A stretch of DNA of 64,000 nucleotides from Neisseria subflava (GCF_003044935.1 NZ_POXP01000002.1:124001-188000); one strand, 5' to 3'; positions 1 to 8,801 are shown, counted from the first letter of the stretch. The notes: a model not told the origin generated them from the letters alone. Made by a program: numbers and translations.

Positions 1-177
1 CGGATTGATAAACACACGTTTTGTCAGTCAGGCATAGCTACCTGCCATGGTAAAGCGTTTAATGTATTTAGCTTCCAGGGTTGTTGCAGTTTACTGAAAG
101 AATATGCACATGGAGAAGCCCGCTAAATGTCTTGGTGGTAGTTTAGGGAATTTTACAAAGATCTCAACCTATGTTTA

Positions 178-780
178 CTACCATCCTCTCCACAGAATTT
201 TACCTGATCGAATACTATCAATTTGTTCTTTATCCAATACCTCATTGGCATGTTTCATAAATTCTCTACGCCATACAGGTAACCAGACATATTTTGCATT
301 AGTACTGTAACCCATATGTTCGGGGGTATACAGCAATTCCGCTAACACTTCTTTATCAGTAATAATTTTCTCCTCATAAGCTTTATTGGCTGTTTTCAAC
401 AGGTAGATATGATCTTTCATTGAAGCAAAATGCATCAACATAATAGCGTATGCTTTTTGGGATTGGTCAAACTCCTTGGACTTAATAACATAAGCCGCAT
501 CACAAACATACGGAGATGGATTATCCAATATTTCAGCTTTTAACAGCGTATATACAGATATATCCCTTGTAGGATAGTTCCATGTAACAGGCGCAAACAA
601 CCCCTTTTCCTTATTAATTTTTCTAACACGTTCTTCTGACAGATCATCTATAAATTGGAAAAAATCATTGTTTAGGTTTATATACTGACAAGACCGTGTA
701 TCTATTTCACTATAGCCCCAAAAAACAAATAATAGGATAAAAGGAGTTGTAGTCAAAAGTTTTCGAGTTAACTTCATCAT
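178..780 (-). CDS. hypothetical exported or membrane-anchored protein
   Basis: I do not recognise this 200-residue protein. It begins with a basic stretch (MMKLTRK) and one hydrophobic segment (about residues 9-23), which fits a signal peptide or N-terminal anchor. No lipobox cysteine is visible. The rest is charged and probably helical, with a Trp-rich C terminus. It is the most downstream minus-strand gene seen here, about 130 bases beyond the L,D-transpeptidase and separated from it by a DUS terminator. It is AT-rich compared with the cell wall genes, which suggests a lineage-specific gene inserted in the dcw region. Confidence 0.6.
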   Translation of the reverse strand: MMKLTRKLLTTTPFILLFVFWGYSEIDTRSCQYINLNNDFFQFIDDLSEERVRKINKEKGLFAPVTWNYPTRDISVYTLLKAEILDNPSPYVCDAAYVIKSKEFDQSQKAYAIMLMHFASMKDHIYLLKTANKAYEEKIITDKEVLAELLYTPEHMGYSTNAKYVWLPVWRREFMKHANEVLDKEQIDSIRSGKILWRGW

Positions 781-852
781 TTTTTATATGGCTTATATTT
801 CAAACAGTAACACCGGATAAAGAAAAAGAAACAAATTTATCGTTGCTGCAAA

Positions 853-892
853 AAGGTCGTCTGAAACCACCTTGACGTTTTCAGACGACCTT
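853..892. terminator. inverted-DUS terminator with variant uptake word
   Basis: AGGTCGTCTGAA at 854-865 and its reverse complement at 880-891 form a stem with a loop of about 14 bases. It lies 20 bases beyond the stop of the L,D-transpeptidase gene. Both arms carry the AGGTCG form (N. mucosa-type dialect) instead of the AGGCCG form used elsewhere. Confidence 0.7.
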
Positions 893-913
893 TGAGGCAA
901 TAGCGCACAAGGT

Positions 914-1474
914 TTACGGCAGAATCTCAATTTCCGCGTTGTGTTTTACACTGCGGTAGAGTTCGTCGACTTCTTCGTCCGTTACCGCGATGCAGCCGTT
1001 GGTCCAGTCTTTTTGCAGGTGTTTTTTACCGATAAAACCCCAGCCGTTTTTCATGCCGTGGATTTTAATCAACCCGCCCGGGCTTTTGCCTTGTGCCGCC
1101 GCGTAGGCTTTGTCGGCTTCGTTGGGATAGGAAACGCCGAGGTTTTTATGGTAGCCGCTATTGGGATTACGCTCATTGATGCGGTATTTTCCTTCGGGCG
1201 TTTTGCCGTCGCCTTCAAACTGTTTATGCCCGACCGGTTGCTTGCCCAACGAAATAGGATAGGTTTTCAGCAACCTGCCTTGCGAGTACGCCGACATGGT
1301 GCGTTTGCTTTTATACACGACCAATCTGTCGATAACCGCATTTTCAGGCAACGGCGCTTCACTTGACATGGTAACAGTTGTCGTGGAACGAATCGGCGCG
1401 GCAAACCAAACTACTGAAGCGGCGACAGCCAAAAGCACAGCTGCCGACAAGCCGATTTTCAACCCGACTTTCAT
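914..1474 (-). CDS. L,D-transpeptidase (YkuD family, YafK-like)
   Basis: Predicted periplasmic peptidoglycan cross-linking or editing enzyme. Residues 1-28 form a signal anchor. The YkuD domain follows: a GDGKTPEG substrate-loop motif (88-95), a conserved HGM with His139, and the active-site TNGCIAV with Cys161. The 186-residue length fits a single-domain YafK/ErfK-type protein. The start follows from the basic MKVGLK before the anchor. The gene lies 13 bases downstream of murD on the same strand, so it is probably co-transcribed with the dcw cluster, matching its cell wall role. Whether it makes 3-3 cross-links or attaches proteins cannot be told from sequence. Confidence 0.85.
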   Translation of the reverse strand: MKVGLKIGLSAAVLLAVAASVVWFAAPIRSTTTVTMSSEAPLPENAVIDRLVVYKSKRTMSAYSQGRLLKTYPISLGKQPVGHKQFEGDGKTPEGKYRINERNPNSGYHKNLGVSYPNEADKAYAAAQGKSPGGLIKIHGMKNGWGFIGKKHLQKDWTNGCIAVTDEEVDELYRSVKHNAEIEILP

Positions 1475-1487
1475 CTTTCAGACGGCC

Positions 1488-2825
1488 TTACAAAGCTTTG
1501 AACGCTTCGATAAACACTTCCGAACGGTGCGCATAGCCTTTGAACATATCAAAGCTCGCACAAGCAGGGCTGAGCAACACAATATCGCCCGCTTCGGCTT
1601 GGGCGTATGCCGTCTGAACTGCTTCTTCCAAAGTGGCGCAGTCGGTCATATTCAAGCCGCAGCCGTCCAAATCGCGGCGGATTTGCGGAGCATCGACGCC
1701 GATCAGGAACACGCCTTTTGCCTTGCCGACAAGCGCGTCGCGCAGGGGCGTGAAGTCCTGCCCTTTGCCCATGCCGCCCAAAATCACGAAGAGCGGATTT
1801 TGCAAACCGGCAATCGCGGCGGCGGTCGCGCCGACATTCGTGCCTTTGCTGTCGTCGATAAACACCACGCCGTTTTTCTCGCCGATTTTTTCCACTCGGT
1901 GCGGCAGGCCTTGGAAGGTTTTGACTTGTTCGAGCAATGCCTCGCGCGGCAAACCGACAGCCTCGCACAAAGCCACGGCAGCCATAACATTGGCGGCATT
2001 GTGCAAGCCTTGCAGCGGGATGTCTTGCGTGGCAATCAAATCTTCATTGCCTTGTTTCAGGCGGCCTGTCTCCCGTTCCAACCAAAAATCGGCTTCGTGT
2101 TCCAAAGAAAACCATTTCACCTCGCGCCCTGCCCGTTTCATCGCACGACAGAACACGTCGTCCGCATTCAAAACCTGCACGCCATCGCCACGGAAAATCT
2201 TATCCTTGGTATGCGCATAGTCGAGCAAGTCGTCGTAGCGGTCGAGATGGTCTTCGGAAATGTTCAGCACCGTCGCCGCAGTCGGGCGCAGGCTTTCGGT
2301 GTTTTCCAATTGGAAGCTGGAAAGCTCCAACACCCACACGTCCGCTTTTTTGCCTTCGCGCTGCAATTCCGCCTCCAAAACCGGCGTGCCGATATTGCCC
2401 GCGATAACGGTATCCAGCCCGCACTTGATGCAGAGATAGCCCACCAGGCTCGTTACTGTGGTTTTACCGTTGCTGCCGGTAATCGCAATCACTTTGTCGC
2501 CACGACGGTTCACAATGTCCGCCAGCAATTCGATGTCGCCCAACACGCGCCCGCCGTTTTGCTTGAACGCTTCAATATCTGGCTGCCGCTCGCTGATGCC
2601 GGGACTGAGCGCCAAAATATCGAAACCGTTATCCAGCGCATCTTTCATGCGACCCGTGTAAAACACCAGCCCGTCAAACATCTTACCGATTTGCGACACG
2701 CGCTCAGCTTTCAGCTCCGCATCATACGCAGCAACCTCCGCACCGTTTTTGCGCAGGTAGGCAATCATGGAAATACCCGTGCCACCAAGCCCGGCGACGA
2801 GGATTTTTTTGTTTTGAAAAGTCAT
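1488..2825 (-). CDS. murD: UDP-N-acetylmuramoylalanine--D-glutamate ligase
   Basis: Cytoplasmic Mur ligase that adds D-glutamate to UDP-MurNAc-L-Ala. At 445 residues it has the usual length. It has an N-terminal nucleotide-binding domain (AGLGGTGIS at 11-19), the ATP-binding GSNGKTT motif at 117-123, and a central domain with [11 protein letters not shown]. The C-terminal domain carries DDSKGTN and ends in the [12 protein letters not shown] motif typical of MurD. It belongs to the dcw cluster but is split from mraY by about 4.6 kb of accessory genes. The lone DUS upstream is not paired, so transcripts from the accessory operon may read into murD. Confidence 0.97.
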   Translation of the reverse strand: MTFQNKKILVAGLGGTGISMIAYLRKNGAEVAAYDAELKAERVSQIGKMFDGLVFYTGRMKDALDNGFDILALSPGISERQPDIEAFKQNGGRVLGDIELLADIVNRRGDKVIAITGSNGKTTVTSLVGYLCIKCGLDTVIAGNIGTPVLEAELQREGKKADVWVLELSSFQLENTESLRPTAATVLNISEDHLDRYDDLLDYAHTKDKIFRGDGVQVLNADDVFCRAMKRAGREVKWFSLEHEADFWLERETGRLKQGNEDLIATQDIPLQGLHNAANVMAAVALCEAVGLPREALLEQVKTFQGLPHRVEKIGEKNGVVFIDDSKGTNVGATAAAIAGLQNPLFVILGGMGKGQDFTPLRDALVGKAKGVFLIGVDAPQIRRDLDGCGLNMTDCATLEEAVQTAYAQAEAGDIVLLSPACASFDMFKGYAHRSEVFIEAFKAL

Positions 2826-2870
2826 TTTGGTTTTGTCCTAAGTTTTTTCAGACGGCCTTTGAATAAGGAT

Positions 2871-3794
2871 TCAATATCCTGCCTGATTTAATATGCGATA
2901 AGCATCGCAACCTCGTTGCAATCCATTATTACAAGCCTTACCAAACCACTCTTTGGTGATCTTATAGTTCTGACGAACACCTTCTCCTTTGGCATACATC
3001 ACACCCAAATTATATTGGGCTTCTGCAAGCCCTTGTTCTGCTGCCTTGCGATACCACTGCACTGCCTGTGCATAGTCTTGACTGGCTCCTTGTCCTTCCT
3101 CATACATCACACCCAAATTAGATTGGGCATCGGCATACCCTTGCTCTGCCGCCTTGCGATACCACTGCACTGCTTGTGTATAGTCCTGACGGACTCCTTT
3201 ACCTTTTTCATACGCCACACCCAAATTATATTGGGCTTTAGCATACCCTTGTTCTGCCGCCTTGCGATACCATTTGACCGCTTCAACATAGTTTTTGCGG
3301 ACACCTTGCCCATCGTAATACATCACACCCAAATTATATTGGGCTTCTGCATCCCCTTGTTCTGCCGCCTTGCGATACCACTGCACCGCCTGTGCATCAT
3401 CTTGACGGACTCCTTGCCCATTGTCGTACATCACACCCAAATTATATTGGGCTTTTACATACCCTTGTTCTGCCGCCTTGCGATACCACTGCACCGCCTG
3501 TGCATCATCTTGACGAACTCCTTGCCCATTGTCGTACATCACACCCAAATTATATTGGGCTTTTGCATCCCCTTGTTCTGCCGCCTTGCGATACCACTGC
3601 ACCGCCTGTGTATAGTCCTGACGAACTCCTTGCCCATTGTAGTACATCAAACCCAAATTAAATTGGGCTTTAGCATACCCTTGCTCTGCAGCTTGAAGCG
3701 TTTTCTTAAAATCCGGTACATTATCAGCCCAAACTGCCTGCACCAAGCCCAAAGATAACAGGGCTACCATCATTTTTTTTAATAATTTATTCAT
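2871..3794 (-). CDS. secreted Sel1-like repeat protein
   Basis: Signal peptide (MNKLLKKMMVALLSLGLVQAVWA) followed by seven 36-residue Sel1-like repeats and a short Cys-containing tail. Each repeat follows the AEQG..KAQYNLGVMY..GQGVRQ...AVQWYRKA pattern. Sel1 repeats form alpha/alpha solenoids for protein binding. N. meningitidis NMB0419, also a Sel1-like protein placed between mraY and murD, has been linked to host cell interaction, and this is probably a relative. I chose the ATG at 3794 because the upstream TTG would put charged residues before the signal peptide. It is the last gene of the five-gene accessory operon. Neighbouring repeats are nearly identical at DNA level. Confidence 0.88.
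   Translation of the reverse strand: MNKLLKKMMVALLSLGLVQAVWADNVPDFKKTLQAAEQGYAKAQFNLGLMYYNGQGVRQDYTQAVQWYRKAAEQGDAKAQYNLGVMYDNGQGVRQDDAQAVQWYRKAAEQGYVKAQYNLGVMYDNGQGVRQDDAQAVQWYRKAAEQGDAEAQYNLGVMYYDGQGVRKNYVEAVKWYRKAAEQGYAKAQYNLGVAYEKGKGVRQDYTQAVQWYRKAAEQGYADAQSNLGVMYEEGQGASQDYAQAVQWYRKAAEQGLAEAQYNLGVMYAKGEGVRQNYKITKEWFGKACNNGLQRGCDAYRILNQAGY
2934..3689 (-). repeat. seven tandem 108-bp Sel1-coding repeats
   Basis: Seven in-frame 108-base units, most differing by only a few bases, for example the two units at about 3366-3581. Such identity permits gain or loss of units by slippage or recombination without a frameshift, so repeat number may vary between strains. Confidence 0.9.
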
Positions 3795-3855
3795 TCTAAA
3801 ATCCATTTCTTTCAAATTATTATTTCTGTTTTATCCTAGTTTTTCAGACGACGTT

Positions 3856-4380
3856 TTATTTCTTTCTCGGTTTTGCCTGACGATAGCCGTTACCGACATT
3901 TTTACCTGTATTGATACAAATGCGCCCTTCACATATGTAGGCATCCGACTCAGCAAATGCTTTGGCAGTTTCAATGGCATGTTCATAACTCTCCAATTCC
4001 GCACGCCTATCAGCCAAATCAACAACCGTATATCGCACCACCACAAACAATATAATGACAGCAATAACTAATACTACGCCTATGCCGATATACCAGCTTT
4101 TGATAATTTTATTGAGTTTTCCCACTTCACGATTTAATTCATCAACTGCCTTCTTATACCCTTCACTTGCTAAGCCCAACGACTGCTCAGTTTCTTGTCG
4201 GATAGTCTTCCCTGCATTGTCAACTATATTACCAACCTGTCGTCTGAACCGGTCAGACTCCTCCGACAAAGCACGCTGTTGCTCATTAATTCGGCCATTA
4301 ATTTTCTTCCCCTGTTCGATAACGTCCGCCCGCAACATTACCAACACCTTTATAGCCTCATCAAATTTCTTATCGTCCAT
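3856..4380 (-). CDS. coiled-coil single-pass membrane protein, unknown function
   Basis: I do not recognise this 174-residue protein. Residues 1-90 are highly charged and predicted helical or coiled-coil, with many Gln, Glu, Arg and Lys. A single strong transmembrane helix follows (about 96-115, GIGVVLVIAVIILFVVV). The C-terminal 60 residues contain a CEGRIC pair of cysteines and a basic end (AKPRKK). It starts 24 bases after the metallopeptidase stop and lies 61 bases before the Sel1 gene, so it belongs to the same operon. The shape recalls membrane-tethered accessory proteins of effector or mobilisation systems, but no family is claimed. Confidence 0.65.
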   Translation of the reverse strand: MDDKKFDEAIKVLVMLRADVIEQGKKINGRINEQQRALSEESDRFRRQVGNIVDNAGKTIRQETEQSLGLASEGYKKAVDELNREVGKLNKIIKSWYIGIGVVLVIAVIILFVVVRYTVVDLADRRAELESYEHAIETAKAFAESDAYICEGRICINTGKNVGNGYRQAKPRKK

Positions 4381-4404
4381 TTAAACCTTCCCTGATATAC
4401 GGAT

Positions 4405-5478
4405 TTAAAGCGTTCTGACCATTGCCCGGCTTGAATGTACCAACTCCTGTTGCCGCTCCAATTCCTGCTGTTCTTTATATTCAGCCAACAGATTTTCTCC
4501 CTGCCTCAGCATACGCTGACCTTCTTCCGACTGCGCCAGACTTTTACCCAACGCATCCAACTGACTACTGTCCGCAGACAAAACTGCAGCGTATAAATCA
4601 CTGCCGTTCAAATTGTTCCAGTCAGGCAAATTATAGTTGAAAGAGGACTTATCTTGAATTTGTTTGACAGGCTCTCCATTTATATCAGTGACCGTCTCAC
4701 TTTCCACTGGCAAACCACGTTCATCTTGACGCAAATAATCAGTATTTACCGTCTTGATAGTTTCGTTTTTTTCGTCGTAAGTTTTGACTGTTTTACCTAT
4801 AAGGTTGCCATCTTGGTCGTAATGATTGGTTTGAGAATTGATGGGATTAGGTACAGAAACAAACATTGAATCACCGATATAATCAGGTCTTATTGGCTCA
4901 TTATGAAATTTACTGACTATTTCGTTGGACATCGTTACAGCCAAATATTCAGGAGCGTTATAAAATTTATGTTTCACGTCATCTGATGCAAAAGGCTTGT
5001 TATAACTGTCCATTTCAACATCAGATTTTGCCAAATTAGGATCAGTTGCATGAACCAACTCATGAAACAAAACATTAGCAGCAGATTGGACTCCTAATGA
5101 AACTTTTTTCCCATTAATTTCAGAAAAAATCTCTGCCGATTGATTAGGGTTCCAAAAGATAATCCCATCAGTATTATTGGGTCTTAGTGGATAAAAAGTG
5201 TTATCTCCCTCTTTAAAGATTACGATATGAATACCCATATCAGAAGCATTTTGAATCAACGAATTAGCTTTTTCATTTTGCTGCAAATATTGCAAAGCCA
5301 AGTCTAATTTTTTGACATCATCCGAATCTGCAGGCATTAAAGCATTCACTTTTGTTTTATCAAACTCTTTCGTCTCATTATTGTAAGCGTTATTTTCTAT
5401 TAAAACTCTCCCAAAAGTTTCCTCATTTTGCACACTGGCAACAAAACCTTTTTTATTAAAATCCACACCGCTTGTCAT
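4405..5478 (-). CDS. putative M91-like zinc metallopeptidase
   Basis: A 357-residue protein with an HELVH zinc-binding motif (139-143) inside a conserved FHELVHATDP block, and a downstream PEYLAVTMSNE segment whose Glu (177) could be the third ligand. This arrangement resembles the M91 (NleD-like) peptidases found in secreted effectors and polymorphic toxins. No signal peptide is seen. The second half is Asn/Asp-rich with YDQDGNLIGKT- and DINGEPV-like pieces reminiscent of RHS-type repeats, and it ends in a Gln/Glu-rich helix. The start at 5478 is an ATG seven bases after GGAG; the in-frame TTG upstream lacks such a site. Its neighbours are a lipoprotein and membrane proteins. Substrate and export route are unknown. 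Confidence 0.7.
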   Translation of the reverse strand: MTSGVDFNKKGFVASVQNEETFGRVLIENNAYNNETKEFDKTKVNALMPADSDDVKKLDLALQYLQQNEKANSLIQNASDMGIHIVIFKEGDNTFYPLRPNNTDGIIFWNPNQSAEIFSEINGKKVSLGVQSAANVLFHELVHATDPNLAKSDVEMDSYNKPFASDDVKHKFYNAPEYLAVTMSNEIVSKFHNEPIRPDYIGDSMFVSVPNPINSQTNHYDQDGNLIGKTVKTYDEKNETIKTVNTDYLRQDERGLPVESETVTDINGEPVKQIQDKSSFNYNLPDWNNLNGSDLYAAVLSADSSQLDALGKSLAQSEEGQRMLRQGENLLAEYKEQQELERQQELVHSSRAMVRTL

Positions 5479-5500
5479 AAACAGCTCCAACTTAAATTAA

Positions 5501-6100
5501 TCATTTCAGGATATTTTGATTTGGATCGATCGTGTTAAATAACTCTTTTAATCCTTTTGAATCCAATAAAATCAAAAATCTCTCATCATTCTTAATAATT
5601 TTACTGAATAAAAAATCTTCTCCCGCTGCTGCCTCTCGAGTAAGTATTTGGACAGAATGGGTGTTATACTTAATTTCAATCAATATCAAATATACTGAAT
5701 CAAATTTATCATAAGGATTTAATGTACTTTTAATTCTATTAAAACCAGAGAAAAAATGAGAAAAGTCTTTTGGTTCTAAACGGTAATGGACAGATTTTGT
5801 ACCAAATAAGTCCTTATAACCCAAACCTTCCCCTACTCTTTGTTTAATTTGCTCAGCAGTAGAAATGGGCGAAAATGATTCAACAAATCCATAGAGAGCA
5901 TATACATCGATAGATTTAACACCCTCACTAGGAATTTGTATCACCTCATCTAATTTTTTTGTATTCTTAGCAAAATAAGTATTCATATTCATATTATGCA
6001 ACTCCTGTTTTTTCGAAATGTTTATATCTTTTACCAAAGTTTCTGTTTGGCAAGCTGATAATGTTATACAAAAACTAATTCCAAGTAGAAATCTCAACAT
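5501..6100 (-). CDS. putative lipoprotein, possible partner of the metallopeptidase
   Basis: A 199-residue protein with a lipoprotein signal peptide ending in LSAC, so Cys17 is the likely lipidated residue. The mature part has no motif I recognise. It contains SFSPISTAEQIKQRVGEG and an acidic, hydrophobic C terminus. Its stop lies 22 bases before the metallopeptidase start and it follows the membrane protein gene by 31 bases, which is typical operon spacing. Base composition is very AT-rich. A periplasmic protective partner for the metallopeptidase is one possibility, by analogy with lipoprotein immunity proteins, but nothing in the sequence proves it. Confidence 0.65.
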   Translation of the reverse strand: MLRFLLGISFCITLSACQTETLVKDINISKKQELHNMNMNTYFAKNTKKLDEVIQIPSEGVKSIDVYALYGFVESFSPISTAEQIKQRVGEGLGYKDLFGTKSVHYRLEPKDFSHFFSGFNRIKSTLNPYDKFDSVYLILIEIKYNTHSVQILTREAAAGEDFLFSKIIKNDERFLILLDSKGLKELFNTIDPNQNILK

Positions 6101-6131
6101 AACTATCCTTTCTTATATCTTTTCCACAATT

Positions 6132-6743
6132 TTAAAAATATAGATAACTGGGAATTTCAAAAACTTCTCCGCAACGGCTCACTCCATAATAGCTTCTTGT
6201 TTTTTCAATTTTCTGATAAACACGCTTTTGTTCTTCATACATTTTAAAATTTGGCCTTATTTGCCAATACTCCAACATTACATATCCATAAAATTTCCCA
6301 GTGAATTTATAGACATATTTAACCGGACCGCTACCGTCATTAATATCACCTATATATACATGACAGCAATCATCATTAAATGATTTAAAATTAGCAATAT
6401 CAAAAGTCTCAGAATTTTTAGAAAAATCTTGATTTTTTTTATACCCACCCAAAGAAATATCTGAACCCTTATTTATCAACAAAATTATTGCATCATTAAC
6501 CATTTTTTCTTTTGAATATTCAGAAAAATACTTTCTGTCCCTAATGCAATATCCTTTATCTACGATTTGCGACATACCCATATATAAAATTAACGGGGTA
6601 ACAATGATTAAAATTGCTATACCTCGCTGCACTTTTATAGGAAGTGTGCACGTATATTTATAAATTCTCCATACGATGTACACAATAATAGGAAAAAAGA
6701 CTATTCCAACTAACCACATCAGCATTATTCCTACAACATCCAT
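6132..6743 (-). CDS. hypothetical two-pass membrane protein
   Basis: A 203-residue protein of unknown function. Two N-terminal transmembrane helices (about residues 4-26 and 42-59) are joined by a short basic loop. A polar domain of about 140 residues with several Cys residues (including a DDCC pair) and many Tyr follows. It is the first gene of the AT-rich five-gene minus-strand operon that continues through the lipoprotein, metallopeptidase, coiled-coil and Sel1 genes. No homologous family is recognised. Confidence 0.6.
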   Translation of the reverse strand: MDVVGIMLMWLVGIVFFPIIVYIVWRIYKYTCTLPIKVQRGIAILIIVTPLILYMGMSQIVDKGYCIRDRKYFSEYSKEKMVNDAIILLINKGSDISLGGYKKNQDFSKNSETFDIANFKSFNDDCCHVYIGDINDGSGPVKYVYKFTGKFYGYVMLEYWQIRPNFKMYEEQKRVYQKIEKTRSYYGVSRCGEVFEIPSYLYF

Positions 6744-6873
6744 ATTACCTCTTGTTTTAGCCGTAGGCTGGATTCAGAATCCGACCTTTTCATGATTTGA
6801 GTTTAAAGTCCCCCTTTATCATGATGATTAATCTATTTTTACATTTGCTATCACAATCACTTTTCAGACGACC

Positions 6874-7353
6874 TCAACCTTCAAAATAACTATCCACGCC
6901 ATACTGCTTTAAAACGTTTTTCAATTCGGGAATGCGGATTACGGGATCGACCGCCATCGGCGGCATAGGCGGTTCGATACCGTCTTCGTTTTGGTTACGG
7001 CACCAATCTGCCATGGCAAAAACTTGGATTAAAACCGGCTCGGCAAGTGCTTTATCGATGTCCAGTTCGCTCATGGCTTGGGCAAAGCAGGCGATCCATT
7101 CGTTGCGGACTTGTACGTTGACGGCAAAAGGCATGTGGCGGGCTCGCAGTTGGGGATGGCCGTATTTTTCGACAAAGAGTTGCGGGCCGCCGAGCCAGCC
7201 GCTGAAAAATTCGTAGAGCTTTTCGCGTATCAGGGTCATGTCTTCGCCGTGCATTTGGCGTAAGGCTTGGTATTGCGGCTCAAGTTCCATCAAGTCGTAG
7301 AAACGGTCGGTCAGTGTGCGGATACCAGTTGCGCCGCCAAAAGATTGGTACAT
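6874..7353 (-). CDS. group II truncated haemoglobin
   Basis: Small haem protein of the 2/2 globin group II (trHbO/YjbI-like), proposed to bind O2 or NO or handle peroxide. Visible marks are the FFSGWLGGP segment (49-57), the proximal-His region YGHPQLRARHMPF with His73 as the likely haem ligand, and Trp86 at the G8 position in RNEWIACF. At 159 residues it is slightly longer than usual because of a C-terminal tail. It sits alone between the mraY terminator and the AT-rich operon inside the dcw cluster. The role in this organism is inferred only from the family. Confidence 0.88.
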   Translation of the reverse strand: MYQSFGGATGIRTLTDRFYDLMELEPQYQALRQMHGEDMTLIREKLYEFFSGWLGGPQLFVEKYGHPQLRARHMPFAVNVQVRNEWIACFAQAMSELDIDKALAEPVLIQVFAMADWCRNQNEDGIEPPMPPMAVDPVIRIPELKNVLKQYGVDSYFEG

Positions 7354-7434
7354 GTTTGGAGACTTTCTGTGTGGATTATTACGGGATTTATTTTGAGACG
7401 TAGGATTCAGGCAAGCATGCTTACCTTACATAAT

Positions 7435-7459
7435 GGCCGTCTGAAAGTTTCAGACGGCC
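7435..7459. terminator. inverted-DUS terminator after mraY
   Basis: GGCCGTCTGAAA and its reverse complement form a tight hairpin just beyond the mraY stop, which separates mraY from the truncated haemoglobin gene. Confidence 0.75.
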
Positions 7460-7468
7460 TTTGGAGAT

Positions 7469-8551
7469 TTAGCGGATTTTGAGGGTACTTAAACCAATCA
7501 GCACCAAGACGATGGTGATAATCCAGAAACGGACGACGACTTGGGTTTCTTTCCAGCCTTTTTGTTCGTAATGGTGATGAATCGGCGCCATCAGGAAGAT
7601 GCGTTTTTTGGTGCGTTTGTACCAACCGACTTGCAACATAACGGAAATGGCTTCAACAACAAACAAACCGCCCATAATGACGAGGACAAATTCTTGGCGG
7701 ATGATGACGGCAACGGTACCAAGCGCCGCGCCAAGCGCGAGCGCGCCGACGTCGCCCATAAAGACTTGCGCGGGATAGGCGTTAAACCACAAAAAGCCGA
7801 GACACGCGCCACACATGGCGGTACAGAAAATCACCACTTCGTTCGCGCCCGCAACGTAAGGCAATTGCAGGTATTGTGCAAATTGGGAGTGGCCGCTGGC
7901 ATAGGCAAAGATGGCAAGACCGGCTGCGACAAGTACAACGGGGAATGCGGCTAAGCCGTCCAATCCGTCGGTCAGGTTAACGGCATTGGATGTGCCGACG
8001 ATGGTCAGGTAGGACAATACCAAGAAGCCGACTACGCCAAGCGGCAAGGCAACTTGTTTGAAGAAGGGAACAATCAGGATATTGTTGGCGGAATTTGTAG
8101 CAAGGTAGAACAATGCTAAACCGGCGATGATGGCAACGCTGGACTGCCACACCATTTTGAATTTGGCAGACACGCCGTTAGGGTCTTTATAAACCACTTT
8201 ACGCCAATCGTCGTAAAAACCGAGTGCGCCGGTAGCAAGCAAGACGCCTAAGAGAATCCAAATATAAGGATTTGCCCAGTTGCCCCACAAGATTGTGGAC
8301 ACGGTTATGGCGGTCAAAATCAGCGATCCGCCCATGGTTGGCGTACCGTTTTTGATCAGGTGGGTTTGAGGGCCATCGGTACGGACGGCTTGGCCTACTT
8401 TAAGCGCAGTCAGTTTGCGGATGGTCCACGGACCAAGCAATAGGGAAAACGCCAAAGCAGTCAAAGCCGCCATCACGGCACGAAATGTGGTGTATTGAAA
8501 AATATTCAGACCGGTTAACCAGTTACTGAAATGTGCGAGCCATAAAAACAT
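7469..8551 (-). CDS. mraY: phospho-N-acetylmuramoyl-pentapeptide transferase
   Basis: Integral membrane enzyme that moves phospho-MurNAc-pentapeptide from UDP to undecaprenyl phosphate, making lipid I. The 360 residues hold about ten transmembrane helices. The signature motifs are present: TPTMGG near residue 70, [13 protein letters not shown] with the catalytic aspartates, and [13 protein letters not shown]-terminal MAPIHHHYE stretch with the essential His triad is also present. An AAGGAAG site lies a few bases before the ATG. In the dcw order it follows murF and the 49-residue gene. Confidence 0.97.
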   Translation of the reverse strand: MFLWLAHFSNWLTGLNIFQYTTFRAVMAALTALAFSLLLGPWTIRKLTALKVGQAVRTDGPQTHLIKNGTPTMGGSLILTAITVSTILWGNWANPYIWILLGVLLATGALGFYDDWRKVVYKDPNGVSAKFKMVWQSSVAIIAGLALFYLATNSANNILIVPFFKQVALPLGVVGFLVLSYLTIVGTSNAVNLTDGLDGLAAFPVVLVAAGLAIFAYASGHSQFAQYLQLPYVAGANEVVIFCTAMCGACLGFLWFNAYPAQVFMGDVGALALGAALGTVAVIIRQEFVLVIMGGLFVVEAISVMLQVGWYKRTKKRIFLMAPIHHHYEQKGWKETQVVVRFWIITIVLVLIGLSTLKIR

Positions 8552-8613
8552 GGGGCTTCCTTTTTTGTTTTTGTTGTTACAGCGGGCTTATGCCCAATTA
8601 AAAATAAATCGGT

Positions 8614-8638
8614 ATGCCGTCTGAAATTGCAGACGGCC
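8614..8638. terminator. inverted-DUS hairpin between the 49-aa gene and mraY
   Basis: ATGCCGTCTGAA followed at once by TGCAGACGGCC forms a short hairpin. The left arm is one of the few AT-type (meningococcal dialect) uptake words in the window. Confidence 0.6.
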
Positions 8639-8651
8639 TTGTTGAGTAAGA

Positions 8652-8801
8652 TTATTTCTCTACCACGCAAATCGGATAGTTTCCAGGATTCTTTCCGCCA
8701 CCCAAATCCAAGCAGGTATCTTCATAAATAAATGCCTGTACTTTCATTCCAGCATAAAACGCGGCAATCAGCAAACCAGCCAATAGTAAAATCTTTTTCA
8801 T
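8652..8801 (-). CDS. 49-residue exported or membrane peptide in the dcw cluster
   Basis: An ATG at 8801 opens a 50-codon frame: basic start MKKILL, a hydrophobic segment to about residue 22, then a short exported part with two Cys (EDTCLDLGGGKNPGNYPICVVEK). The Cys pair could form a disulfide outside the membrane. It is on the cluster strand, begins 15 bases after murF and is followed by a DUS hairpin. I recall meningococci also having a small hypothetical gene between murF and mraY, so this may be conserved. Function unknown. Confidence 0.6.
   Translation of the reverse strand: MKKILLLAGLLIAAFYAGMKVQAFIYEDTCLDLGGGKNPGNYPICVVEK

Noticed and set aside
1296..2891. Long open frame on the plus strand opposite murD and the transpeptidase gene
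   Set aside because: It is the antisense shadow of two well-supported genes and has no family features.
2934..3689. Regular repeats that might suggest a CRISPR array
   Set aside because: Units are 108 bases without unique spacers, and they code for Sel1 repeats.
2916..3758. 280-residue repetitive frame on the plus strand
   Set aside because: Its repeats are the reverse strand of the Sel1 repeats; the minus-strand protein has a signal peptide and a known fold.
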